DNA from: Endoconidiophora laricicola
Lineage: Eukaryota; Ascomycota; Sordariomycetes; Microascales; Ceratocystidaceae
Assembly (NCBI GenBank): GCA_001640655.1
Contig: LXGT01000041.1
Span: 62,001-126,000 of the forward strand
DNA: 64,000 bases
Direction of reading: 5' to 3'
Each line of letters opens with the position of its first letter. Within the stretch, counting starts at the first letter, position 1. Below are positions 36,584 through 48,774 of the stretch, in pieces. The notes below the pieces were generated by a model. The model searched no databases and had not been told where the DNA came from. It saw only the letters and a program-made list of their open reading frames with translations. The position numbers and the translations under genes were made by a program.

Positions 36584-39500
36584 ATGCCTGGGTTTGGCAC
36601 CCGCGTAGCCTTTTTGTTGCTATGGTTCGTCACTACAACTCATATTTCCATATGCAGTCTGCCTGTAACCATAAACTAACCCCATCACTACAATTGTAGC
36701 GGCCTGTCATCATATCTCTGGTCGTCACAAACCTTGGCCCGATATGCCGTTATTGGTGAGTGCGCCCCGACCTTACGTCCTATTCCCTTGTGTTGGTGCT
36801 AATATTTTGATAGACGATCCCGAAACTACATGTTTACTTGCCGTGCTGCTGGCAGCTGGCATTATACGTCTGACAAGCTTATACATTGACCGCCTTCCCG
36901 GTTCACGAGGACGTTTCCGTATGTCAGATATCGTCGACCTATCTCATCCACAGTAACACAAACTAATCTATATTTAGACGAATATTCCGCTATTAAAAGT
37001 GATGCTGCAACGTCATTACCAGCTGGCCTTCCACGAAGACCAATATCATGGATGCATCACTTACTATATGTGGTTTTGATTTTGCGAGTAGCAGCGTTCC
37101 ATTCCATCACCAGCAAGCAGCAATGCGCTTCTCCAGGATTTGAGAGTCTCTTCTGTCTACTAGTTGCCATCTACAACTTTACATATAACAGAATAATCAC
37201 TGCGAAAGTTGAAGATGGTCCGCCTGATCCATGGGCTACCATCTGGGACGATTTCACTGAGTATCTGCAAAACGCTGGTCTCACAAGCTTCATCATGGTG
37301 TCGACTATCACCGTTGGATCATACTTGTCACTACGCCATAGCACCCGTAGCACTTATTTTTGCTCCCCTCTCCTTGATAGCTCGTCTTATGCAGGATTCC
37401 TTGAGGTCTACGGCATGATTCTAGATGTTGCCTGTACCATCCTCTTGTGGAGAATAATGTGGTGGGCAAACACGGCAAAGACTCGCTTCCGTATGCTCTC
37501 GGATGCCCTCTTCATTACTGCCTTGGGTCTTGCAATCATGCTTCTTCCCTCAAAGTACTCATCAACGGCCTCTCCATATATCATCTCCTCTAGAATGGTT
37601 TTGCATGATGGCTTTGTACTCGCCATTTGGCTAGTCTCGTTCTGCCATATCATTTGTGAAATTTCACTCATGACGGGCCCTACTATTGTCATTGCTTCCA
37701 TTGCTTTAACAGCTGGTTTCTATAATATGTTCAGGCTTGGCACATGGCTACAAATTTCTCGCTGGTCTAGCGTCGGACCTTGCGTGCTCATTCTAATTGC
37801 CCTTTACATTCACGCTGCCTCGCTCGATTACTCTGTATTGGCCATTCGTAGTCGCTTCGTCGTGTATCTCTTTTTGACCGCTTCTCTCATCTCTTGCGTT
37901 GTATTTTCATTCTTTGGCACTACCCCATTCACAATGCATCCTATCAAGAGACTAGTCTATGATCGCCGAGTTGAGAACGATCGTTGGATGACACGTGCGT
38001 ACGAGAGTAGGTCTCTTCGAGTTGCTGTCAACGAATACAAGTCTCGCTACAAGAGAGCCCCACCTCCTGGTTTCGACGCTTGGTATTCTCATGCTATTGA
38101 CCGGAACTCCCTAGTGGTCGATACTTTTGATCAAGTTGACTCCGATCTTGCTCCATTCTGGCACATATCACCTGCAGAACTGCGTAAGAGAACTCAGGAG
38201 TTAGACGGCGATCCAGATGTCGCTATGATCACTATAAAAGATGGTGGCGTGGGTGCTAAAATGCTTGAGGGTATTAATGTCCCTGAACTAGATGAACTGA
38301 TCTCGATTGTTGCAGAGTTTGCTGCCTCATTGCCATCACTTACTTTCGCTGTCAACTTAGTTGATCATCCCCGAATCCTTCCCGTTGGAATCGAAAGAAT
38401 TTCATCTCAGGGCCTTTTGTTTACGAGAGCTAGTGTAGAGACAGTTGCTTTCAACCCTGAAACCTCAGCTGAGGAGGACAAGGAGGGTGGCAATAGTAAC
38501 GATGGCTTGAAACCCGCTGAGGACAAGCAATCAAATGTCAAACGTGACATTTTCCATGTACCTTACACTTGGCAGCAAACTGAGGCAGCATACTTCAGAC
38601 GTATGCATGCTGAATCATGCCCCGTTAATTCGCCAGCCGCCAAAGACCCTAAGTACAATCTTGCGGAACATTGCCGGTCTTGTGAAGCCTCCCACAGCCA
38701 GAAATGGGGCCAATTCTTAAGCAACTGGCCCAAAGCATTGGATACCTGCCAGCAACCGGATTTGCTTCATCTACACTCTTTCTTTGCTTACCCTCCAACA
38801 TCTCATCGCGTTTATCCTCGTCTTATGCCCCTGTTCGGAAAGAGCAAGACCGGACCGTTCGGCGACATTTTGATTCCCTTCGATGAGAAGATACCAGAAA
38901 ACTTTGATTCGGAACGGACCTTTGATGGCCGAAAGTCTTGGTTATTCTGGCGTGGCTTCTTTACTGAGTCGTCTGTTGAACAAACAAGCTTCAGTTCTCC
39001 TCTTGGCAACGAAGCTAGAGTTCACGAACAAGCTTTCCGTGGAGATCTCCAGAACCGCATGGTGCATATGGTCAACAATGCGTCTTCTAGTGATCAAGTC
39101 ACTATGGTTCTCCCCGACAAATATAATAATGACAAATTTGGATATGACACACTTCCCGTTGGTCTTATCAATAATGCTCTACCCTTTGATATTGGCTACC
39201 AAGAGGCTCCGCCTCTGTGCAACAATCCAGAAACAAGCTGTCAGCGCGCCCAGGCGGAATTTAGCACTAAGCCCGCTTCATTTCCGCTTGATAATCGCTA
39301 TGTCATGTTGCCTGACAACCCTATGGGCCCTGCCCGTGACACCCTACGTACAATAAAGTCTGAAAGCGTTCCGTTCATCAGCACCATCTTCCGCCAGTGG
39401 TGGGCTGAACGTATCCACCCTTGGGTGCACTTCGTACCTGTCGATCCACGTCTGCAGGCGTTACACAGCACACTAGCGTACTTCACTGGCATTGCTATTC

Positions 39501-39772
39501 CACCCCCGGAGCATTACCAGAGTGAAACGGCGGTAGTCGACGACAAGACGACATATAAGGGCCGGCAAGTCCATATGGATCGCGCCGATGACGACGCCAA
39601 GTGGATTGCGACACAGGGAAAGGCATGGGCCAAGAAGGCACTACGGAGAGAGGATGCGGGCGTGTATCTATTTCGGTTGCTGCTAGAATGGGGCCGACTG
39701 ACTAGCGACGATAGAGATACCCAGGGCTTCACGCTTCAAGACAAAGCGAAAAACGCCCCAAGTGTAAGCTAG
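36584..39772 (+). CDS. multi-pass membrane glycosyltransferase, CAP10/GT90 family
   Basis: Proposed exons: 36584-36624, 36700-36755, 36814-36918 and 36978-39772, giving 998 aa. The last three are well supported: the splices restore ARYAVIDDPETTCLL and GSRGRFHEYSAIKS in one frame. The first exon, with its weak donor GTTCGT, is my best fit and could be wrong. About eight to ten hydrophobic helices occupy residues about 1-380. A soluble part follows (about 390-998) with GPFGDILIPFDE, KSWLFWRGFFTESS and the C-terminal FRLLLEWGRLTSDDRD, all features of CAP10 proteins. The family includes Cryptococcus capsule proteins and beta-1,2-xylosyltransferase, acting in the secretory pathway on glycans or glycolipids. 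Donor and acceptor cannot be read from sequence. Many fungal members share this membrane-plus-CAP10 layout. Confidence 0.85.
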
Positions 39773-42700
39773 GCCTATACTTGACTGAAGGTGATTGCTT
39801 CGAAGACGTTGTATATCAGGACGTCATCGCTGGGTTTTATTTCTAGTGCTACATCATTTGGTTCATTCATTGCCTTAATAACTTCATTAAATCACAGCTA
39901 GTACAAACTTGTATACCTAGAGATCTTGATTTCAGTCATCAATCTATTTTATATATTAATTCTTGTATATAGACACTTTCACACCTATATTGATTGACCA
40001 TATAAACATTCAAATATATACCACATAGATCATACCACAGCTTACTCACCGCTACACCTTGATGAAATAGGCGGAAGCTCAAGCCTTACCAACTTCACAT
40101 TGGCTGCCCTATCTTGCCTATAACACTATATGCATATATGCAAGGCTCCACTGAGAAAGTTCTTCAACAGTCATGTGGACATGGACATTGCGTATTTTGT
40201 TTCATATTTTCATTTTCCGCCAAACATAGGCCAGCTTCTTGATTGGTCAAGATTTCTTTCTTGCTGTTGCGTCTTAGCCTTTACTTTGTCCGTAGAGTCC
40301 ACGTCATAGTCATCAACGAAGCCGAGGAAGGCATAAGCGGTAGCAGGGCCAACATAATATCAGCCAAAACCCTATGTTGAGTGGTGATATTCCCATTAAG
40401 CCCAGAATCTGCGGGCCGTGTGATTCAGTGTGATGAGTTGAGTTCTTGACCAATGAATGGACAATTTGGCTGGCGGTTCTGGGGGTTGGGCTGGGTGCCT
40501 GAGGACTTTCAAAAGCGTCGTATATAGTGGTAGACGGAGATCTGTCCTGATGCCACCACCACGCTGACTTGGCTAGGATGAATAGCGAGATAGCGATTAT
40601 GGCAAATATGGTATATTATCACCAAGTTGGGCTTATTATGCCCGATACCGTAGTTTATGGCGACAGCAGCTACTAAGAAACAAACAGCCTTAAACTGATA
40701 TCAATCCGTAGTTATCATTACTGCTATTTGATATGTTATAATCTTCGCAAGTCCGTTTCTCTTCCCCTCTCCCCCTTTTTCTTTTTCCCTCAGTCACAGT
40801 CCCATCTCGCCAGTCAGATATGTTTCTCACTTACGTAGACATTGTTATGATGTGATGGACTTTGCGCCGTCACAGCCCACGGGCTTCTGTTTCCGTTTGA
40901 TGATGGGCTGACTGATACTGCTCACATGTCATTTGTATCTACATCTGCTCTATATAAATACCCTTTCGGGAAATCCAAGGCTTACGAAATGCAAGTCCCA
41001 CGCTTGCAGATTTTTCTCTCTCGGTATCTCTTTCTTTCCAGAGTAAGCAGCCTTCCGGGCGATTTCAACATAAGACAATTATACATCATACATAAAGGCT
41101 ATATTTTTCTACCTATCAGAGTAGCTGTTCAATCCTTGACTAATAGAGTTTCATTATGTAGTGCAGCCGCTTTCTTTATATATTTTTTTGTGCTGCGATC
41201 GCTCTGATAGGTGAGATTATGCCTAGTATGCACGCCCGGACCAAGCCTCTGCGCTTTTTAAAAGTTTACGTAGAAGAAGTACGCAATGCAATTGTTTATT
41301 GGTTCTCTCATGTTTATTCTACAGTAGAGTATTCTTCATACTTCTAGACCGCTGCTACCCAACCATTATAACATTTGGTCTCGGGGTTTGATAGGCAAAT
41401 ATACAAGGTCGTCGTCGCTGTTGCTGATTCAGTATATTTGTGCCCATGCATAGAAGTGAAGCAGTCTAGAGTCTTGTGTTTCTCTAATAGTGCGACTCGG
41501 GCAGCTGTAGTAACAGGATCGGGTCAGAGAAAAATAGGCATCGTGTGTCGATCGCTGTTTCGTGTATGCTTGTCTGTGATACTGTGACAATATCACGGGC
41601 ACTATTGGCAACATTAGAGACTATAAGTCCCTCCATCTATACACGCATTCTGCATGCCAACGTATGTACATATATACGTATATGATGCATACGAAGCGCG
41701 CTTTGCGTTCTAAGACCTGGCTGCTGCATACCATCGACTTATCAGGGATCTCTGTATAGAGCCCACCCCAAACAAGGTGTATGGCCAGTATGCCATCAAC
41801 ATGTTTTTTGATGAGTTGTCAAGTTCCACTCCTCTTGTTACTTCTTATGGCCTTCTTTCTTTTTTCTTTATCTTCACTTTACATGCATATATAGAACCGA
41901 TAAATGTCTCTGGCAGCCTTGAACTAGGATGATTTTTTTGTCTATTATAGATTGCAGATAGCCGCTATCACTTTTTTTTTTGTTCAGGGCCGGTCCGGAA
42001 GCCTCACATAACACGCACATTCACTGCAGCGGAAGGAAAGTGTGTGTGTTTAATATGGTAACGAAAAGATAAGACCGCAAGAAAGAGGACCTTGCATATG
42101 TATTCTTTCAGAATCCCAATCCAGGAGCATCCCCCACCCTCCATCACGCCCAATATGCAGGTTGAAAGAAGCAGTCATTGTGACTGGTGAAGCATCAGCA
42201 AGGAGATGCAAGCGTATGTCATAGAAGATTCCCACGCCCCTTCCATGGATTCAATTTCGGAGCTAGCACACATTTACATGAAGATGTGAAAATATGGGTT
42301 ACTAATAGCTCCTTCATATACTAAGGCAAGCAGATAGGAAGTCAAATAGTCGCAAGCATGCATTTTTCACCGTCTAGCACCAGAAGAGTAGATCCACCGG
42401 GGCGCCCAAAGACGCCCCTCTGAGCTTGGTATTTGAGTTTGTGGTTCTTTTTTCATACATGATAACGCTGTAATGCGTCATACTTGACGGCCGCTAGCGT
42501 CTTCAATCATGACACTTTGCTGATCGAGATTCTCAGGCTGAGGCCGTCGCTCTTAGACTAAACCCTTCCTCGCCCCCCCCCCCCTGTCTCCATCTTAAAC
42601 ATTATTCGCATGGAAATTCCCTTTTCTAGAAGAAGAAAGAGTAAGAGAGCGTCGGAGCAATAAATAGCAAGTAATTGAGTAGAACACACACGCAATCAAA

Positions 42701-44219
42701 ATCATGCTGTCCTGTACTAACCTACACAAACCCCCGCGGCGCTCTAAGGGACGAAGAAGGGCTTGACACATGAACAGTGTGACACAAAGATATGCACTAG
42801 CGGTTGTGTACCACCTGCGCGCGTTTTGGCCCACCACGATACTGTACAAACTAGCATTCTACCGTGAAGATTAAAGTGTATTGTACTACAGGGAGATTCA
42901 CGGGGGAAATGCAGAGACGGGGATCAGGTCAGTAGCCACTTGTAGCTTGTTCGTCAGGTGGCCTAGAAATGATACTGATGCGCGAGGTATGCGGGCAATG
43001 GGAAACCGGTAGGGTTACAGACAGATTAAAGGGTTGATATTAAGAGTGCATCAAGTAGGGTACGAAAATTAAAAGGGCTCTGTCCCCTTAGCGGCACAGA
43101 AATACTAGGGACCCGTAGCCAAACAACCGGCCCTTTCCCTCTTTTTGTTGTCCTAGCTGTGCCTTGGCATTTCATATTTCCTTTGGCCAATATACACTTA
43201 CTGACTGACATTTGAGGTTAAGCGCATCAAGCCAAGACATTGTATCGCAGTCGACCTGCAAAAGTACTCAAAAAGACCTATATTGCTTCGTCCTTGGCTT
43301 TGATTAGACAGCAAAAGAAACAAAATAGTGAAGAGGACACTCAAACTGATGGGACATAGATAAATCACCTATAGCACTATTATCGTGAGGGGTATGCACG
43401 GTGCATGGGAAAGGGGAGTCTCTCGGCGTAACTTACAATGCATTGTCAAGTAGTAGTACTACTAGCAATATCAGTAGCAGCAACAGGGAGAAAGATAGCC
43501 AATCGTCGTCCTCCTCGGTGTCTATTGAGGGCTACCTGAAGTAATGATACGGTTCTGATAACGCGTTCCGGAACAATATAAAGAAGCCAATGAATATACT
43601 AGTCAATGTGAAACTGCTAGCCAGACGAGCCTGGAATGCTTGGGTCGGTCTACTAGGCTCCGAATTTTCCTGGCAAGATTTCCCCTCAGTCCTCAATGGG
43701 ACTCTGCGATAGTACTGTAGCACTACAGTAACAATACTCTGCAATGCGACCTCTACTCATATCGTAGCAGCAGCAGGTACTCTAGTTCCGTATAGTGTAG
43801 CAATGCAACTCTACATAGCTTAGTAGAGCATATGCTGCTTTCGCGGAAAGATGGTGGCTAATACATATATCACAACTACGACTATCTCTCAATATCACGC
43901 ACGGAATACTACAGTACCCGTATACTACGTAGAATCAGAGAGGAGTACAAGAAAGATCTTAAAAAACATTAACACCGAATAGGCTAGAAACCAAGATAAT
44001 TGCTGTCTAGGGGACGCAGGTAGGAAGACGAGTAGAAGGGCTATAAGAAGGTAAGACAGTTAGTTAGCCTACGGCTTCTTCAACTAGTCCTCGATGGCGA
44101 TGTGAATCACTGTCACATTTGCACGGTACTAATACATACCAATACATACTAATAGCTTCTCTAAGATAAGTAGTAGTAACATAAATTTTACCTCTTAATA
44201 TTTCATTAGAGGATGACGG

Positions 44220-44267
44220 GAAAAAGCCACTAAAAGAAAAAGCTACTGGAAGAAAAAATCACTGGAA
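44220..44267. repeat. three tandem copies of a 16-nt unit
   Basis: Imperfect units gaaaaagccactaaaa, gaaaaagctactggaa and gaaaaaatcactggaa follow each other without a gap. Differences are mainly transitions. Non-coding context. Confidence 0.75.
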
Positions 44268-45300
44268 GAACGCTCTCTACTTGAAGCCCCGATATTACCG
44301 TAACGCCCGTCACATATAGTGACTGCAAATGGCTATGTAGTTAGTTGTATGTACGCTAGTCTAGAGAGTTGTCTAGCTGATCGATGAAAATATGTAGCGC
44401 TAATAGCCTTGTAGATGACTCCTTAGCCATCTCTCCCTTCCCGTTCTTTTCCTCTTGTTCTTCTAGTTTTTGCTCAACAGCAGACGGCCTTGAGATATTG
44501 CCTGTCAGGATCCTTCCGCACATGTAAGCGAATCAACAACACTAATTGTCTACATACTGTAGATTCCGCTTATGTTATATTCTTGTTTTGGTTAGCCTAC
44601 TTCATTGGGATCATCTAGCCCCCAAACGCCCCAAGCAAGGCATCTTGCTCTGGCGAGTTCAGCCGAATCTAGTAGCAGCACGGTGGGATCGTTGCCAATT
44701 GTATACCCCAGAACAGGATAATTACAGATATTTGTCTCTGCCTAGAAAATCTAGCTCGCTACTTACTGATACTTTGAGCAGGATCGAAGTAGCTGTGCCT
44801 TTGGCACCACTTTATTTTTCACTTAGCGCGGACGATTGTATGCTCTATATATCAGCTATAAGGCAAAGTGGACGAGGAACGGAGAGGACAACATATCAAA
44901 CTCCTAGTCTCAATATGTGAAGCATCCACTGCACATAGAAACACACATTGTATCTAGCTTCTTTGGTTTTTATTTCCTGGGGCCTTGCAGCATCTGTGCT
45001 TGGCATGCGACATGTGTCTAACGCTAGAACATCATGATATAACCCTTCTAAGGGTTATCGTAGATATATAAGATAGGAAACTATAGCTGCTTGTGGTAGT
45101 AGCCAAATGCTACACATGTATTTACCTGTATGTGGAAACTTCATCGATTAAGCAAAAACACAAAAACCTACATAGTAAAAGTAAATTAGTGCCATTGGCT
45201 CCGACACTGTAAATTGATCAAGTCTCGCTTCGCCTTGTTTTGCATTCAACCTATTCACCCCGATTATCTATCCCGGTGCGTTAAATACTGCCTTTGATCA

Positions 45301-45317
45301 TCTCTCTCTCTCTCTCT
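45301..45317. repeat. (TC)n microsatellite
   Basis: Uninterrupted TC dinucleotide repeat of about 17 nt in gene-poor DNA. Confidence 0.8.
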
Positions 45318-45786
45318 GAAAAACAAAGTATCTTGATGGTTTGATTGGGCTCATGTTGCGTGTTCATTAAGCCTTCATCAGATTGCATGCCTTGCATGTA
45401 TCTACTAATTGCATCCTCAGATCCCAAAAAAGTCCCTGTCTAGCCTAGAGAGCCCAGAGGAATAGACCAATGTTTTCCACCATACAACTCTACATGCAAC
45501 AGGGCCTCATTGCGAACTTTTCCATTGATATTGCGAAAATGGTGATAACAACGCCTAGCTCGTATGTATATCCATAAACAATCTTGTTAACGGAAAGGGT
45601 GGTAAGGTAATCCTGCTTATTCGATTATACTTGACCAAGATTCTCGTGTCTTTTGGACACAATAACAGGCTTTACATCGACTATTACAATAATACGATAT
45701 AAAGCAGGCCAAAAAATACAGTTTCTAAGACTAAGACAGCCCTGTTATAGCTAGTATTAGCAAACGCTTACTATCGAGCTAATTTA

Positions 45787-46283
45787 TGAACTCACTCTCC
45801 ATCGTCGAATCTGGTCAAATACGATTACATTGGCCTTGAGCTCAAAAAGGAAGCCAGATCTCTTGACCTTGCCACCGAGGTTGCCGATTTTAAGGATATC
45901 TGCTTAAAGTGGGATAAGTTCGATCCTACTCACAACCACCTTAATATCGCCCATGTTCGCAAGTAAGTAATATCAAGCCACATACATTCTGTGTATCACA
46001 ATTGTATGTATAAGATCTAACCTTCCCCCTCTTCCTAGTTTTGACTTGTTCCTTGTCAAGCAGGTGGGGAGAGAGGCGGGGTATTTATACTCAGAGCTCT
46101 GCAAACTTTCCATTTTATGAGGGGGACACTTGCAATAATTGAAGGTAGGTATGTGAATAAAGAATATATAGGTATCTTAATAGCGTTACTAATGACGTAG
46201 CTGACCGCAATGGCGCCGTGATTAGAGACAGTAACCCTAACTTTAAAGAACATCTCCGGTCACGCGTCGTAAAATCTCCGTGA
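45787..46283 (+). pseudogene. relic of a spliced protein gene, family not recognised
   Basis: Three exon-like segments. Segment A (45787-45962) reads VKYDYIGLELKKEA, RSLDLATEVADFKDICLKWD and FDPTHNHLNIAHVR. Its donor GTAAGT and a TAG acceptor lead into segment B (46039-46144), which reads FDLFLVKQVGREAGYLYSEL, then meets a TGA at 46118-46120; the adjacent frame continues MRGTLAIIE. A GTAGGT donor and a TTACTAATGACGTAG acceptor lead to segment C (46201-46283): DRNGAVIRDSNPNFKEHL ... VVKSP, ending in TGA. The two introns would be 76 and 56 nt. Both splice phases fit. The charged, non-repetitive protein character contrasts with flanking DNA. An ATG at 45787 is one frame away from the main reading. 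So this is a real gene, probably truncated and shifted by at least two small indels. I do not recognise the family and name no function. Confidence 0.6.
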
Positions 46284-47398
46284 TTCGAGTAGACGTTAAA
46301 TATATACGAATACATATTTATCTTCTTGACTGCCTAATATGGATATCAAACCGCACAAAGGCAGTATACTAATATATAACATCATCATCTTATTCCCGAA
46401 TACAGAACATCCTGTACCAGTGGCGCCTTGATCATTGTGTGATCCGCTAGAGTACACCCACAGTGCATTTTGACCGCCATGTTTTAATCTAGTGAGATGA
46501 TCTAGTGCCGCTGGTGCAGGATGTGTTTTTTTCAGGGGCAAGGATAAAATCGAGGGAGGGCTCGGAACATGCGGTATACACCCAGAGGTTGCTGGCGCTG
46601 GAATAGTCGCAGTTCTGTATGCCATGGTGAGAACTGTTTGCAGCCGCATTAGACAATAGCCATGCGGCGACTAGAATCAGTCACATCTACCTCTGTTTTG
46701 ACAATATCAGAGTTGCCCAGCGTAATGCTAAAATCTCATATAAAGCCAGTAAATGTAGCACAGCGTGAAATGAATGAGACACGAACATCATTTCACAGCT
46801 GGAGAGACATTGGATATGTCAGATAAGCCCCGAGGTGGGTCTAATATCGAAAGGAATGAAGTTACCACCCAGCTTGCTCAGCTCGTTAGTTGCGATAGTA
46901 ATAACTTTTTTTGGTAAACTCAGCACCACGTCGCGTGTTTCTATCAACCACTGAAAGGCTCGGCTTTACACTGAATACAAGATCGAGTTTGCGACACAAG
47001 GTCTGAAACTATTTGGGTCATTAGTAGCAATGCTTCTATCTTGGTAGCTTGCAGACACATATTCCACAAAGTGACCATGGCTAGAGTGTCATCTAATTTA
47101 ACTTGTAGACAATTGTTAGCTGAAAGTGAAGTCGAGGTCGCCCAAGATAATCTAGCGGATGGTAACCTTGCCTGGTTGCACTTGTTTATCGTTTTCTTTT
47201 TCCTTTCTATTGTCGTTGATTATTGTTTTCATTTCTCTTATCTAAAGATGTCCTGCTTTGGTCTGATTGATGTAGTACTAGCGGTTGATTGTATCACCAC
47301 AATTCGCAGGCCACATGACTTGTACCGTTGTGCAGTAAATAACACATTTTGTGCTAAGATTAGTCTAGTTTGACAAGCACCCTATAATCATTACTATG
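46284..47398. other. intergenic, no gene seen
   Basis: 1.1 kb between the gene relic and the 3' end of the GNAT gene. Open frames on both strands (for example 46296-46649 and 47041-47373) show no domain or codon character. Confidence 0.4.
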
Positions 47399-48494
47399 TT
47401 AGCATTTCATCCACATTTTGAGACTATCGATGAGCTTAAATGATTCAACGAACCAAGAAACAATCCATGACGGGAGGCCACCAATAGATTTACAAACAGC
47501 GTTGCTGGCAATGTTTGACGATGTTACGTCCGCAGACGCCCAACCATCGCTTCCAAAGAATGGCGTTTGATCACAGAGTAGCTTAGCAGCCAGTCGGCGA
47601 GCAATTCCATGGCCACGATATGGTTCCTAATTGTCAGCTATTTAGAAGAGAACAATAATTTGACTAAGATGATAGCCTACCTCGCAATGTAGGCTAGAGA
47701 TCGAGCCATCAGATCCCAAGAACGCCCAGGCAACGGGCGTCCCATCATCAAGCTTGACAAAGACGCTAGGCCATTGAAATAGTGTGTGGCTAGCTATTTT
47801 GTTAGTTTCGGCGGTTAAATTCGATATGAACTCTGACCTACGCTTCTCTAGGGATATTCGTCCGTGACACAACTAGCTCACAATCACTGATAACCGGCTG
47901 CACCCAGTTCATTCCAACAGGTAAGGGCTTTTGCTCAGTCACAGAATTTAGGTTGAACAGCCATTTGTCATAAAAGCCTGTAGTGCGTGGCTCAACCTTA
48001 ATTTCTGGCCTGCGAGTCAGTATATCACGAACGGCATTGTTCAGGCTCCCAAGAAGATATCCACCCCAACAACTCTCAGTATTCTCAGTAGGCAAAGTAG
48101 TAGCTAGTATTTTGAAATGCGTCAAGGCGCTGACTACTGTTTCTTCTTCATACTTTCCATTCTCCGTCAAGCAAGGCACAATGCCATTCAATTCGGCTGA
48201 TGTCTGAGAAACACGATCTTCCAACGTGGAATACATCAACATCTGTGTTTCTCGGCCAGCTCTGAAGTCGATTATCACGGCCGAGAACGGCAACGAAACG
48301 GCAATATCCCCCTTGCCATGGAGCTCTTCGGGGCCAGAAAGGATTAGATAGACCAGCTGCCCCGCGCATGGCCTCTTTTGTGTAAATTGAATGCGTCGTA
48401 ATATCGGTAACGAATATGGCAAATGCTTGGCGAGAACGCTAGTTACCCACGCCCAGTCAACCGAACTATCATATGACTCAGTGCGAATCTCCAT
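47399..48494 (-). CDS. GNAT-superfamily N-acetyltransferase
   Basis: Three exons on the minus strand: 48494-47842, 47789-47681 and 47626-47399, with introns of 52 nt (branch ACTAAC) and 54 nt. The product is 329 aa and all phases close. The C-terminal third is a GNAT fold: VFVKLDDGTPVAWAFLGSDG gives the central strands, then the acetyl-CoA pyrophosphate loop EPYRGHGIARRLAAKLL (R/Q-x-x-G-x-G/A) assembled across the second splice. It ends with ADVTSSNIASNAVCKSIGG, resembling GCN5-related FR47 or glycine-N-acyltransferase-like enzymes. The N-terminal two thirds resemble the fungal GNAT family that binds an amino-acid-like or small substrate, but the substrate is unknown. No targeting signal is evident. 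Its start lies 280 bp from the stop of the decarboxylase, in the same orientation. Assignment to GNAT is good; the precise activity is not known. Confidence 0.82.
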
Positions 48495-48774
48495 GTTTTA
48501 GTGTTTTAAAGGCTAAATATCGAAGATGGTGGAGATGTCTCGTTGATTTTCGCTTGAATTAGGGTTTGTGACTTCGAGTTAAGTCTTCTGTTAGCAATGC
48601 CACTTTCAGTGCCCCACGCAGCTATTTTTGATAAATTGAATTTTTTAATAATATTGCGATTCAATGAACGGCATACACCTATCATATTACGGCATTTATG
48701 ACAGAAAAAGGACTGGTTTTAAAATATAGTCAGAAATATATATATAGTGTAGTCTACAACCTAAACTTCTTTTC

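Larger units (their letters stand above)
39773..45786. other. 6-kb gene-poor region
   Basis: No gene is supported. The region holds the GT90 3' UTR, AT-rich DNA with many TA and CTAC/GTAG steps, a run of 12 C (42573-42584), a three-copy 16-nt tandem repeat and a CT microsatellite. The longest open frame (44546-44920) shows no recognisable protein character. Confidence 0.45.

Noticed and set aside
44546..44920. 124-aa frame in the gene desert
   Set aside because: No domain, no signal peptide of good quality and random-looking composition.
46296..46649. 117-aa frame on the minus strand
   Set aside because: No recognisable protein character; it lies in AT-rich spacer next to a gene relic on the other strand.
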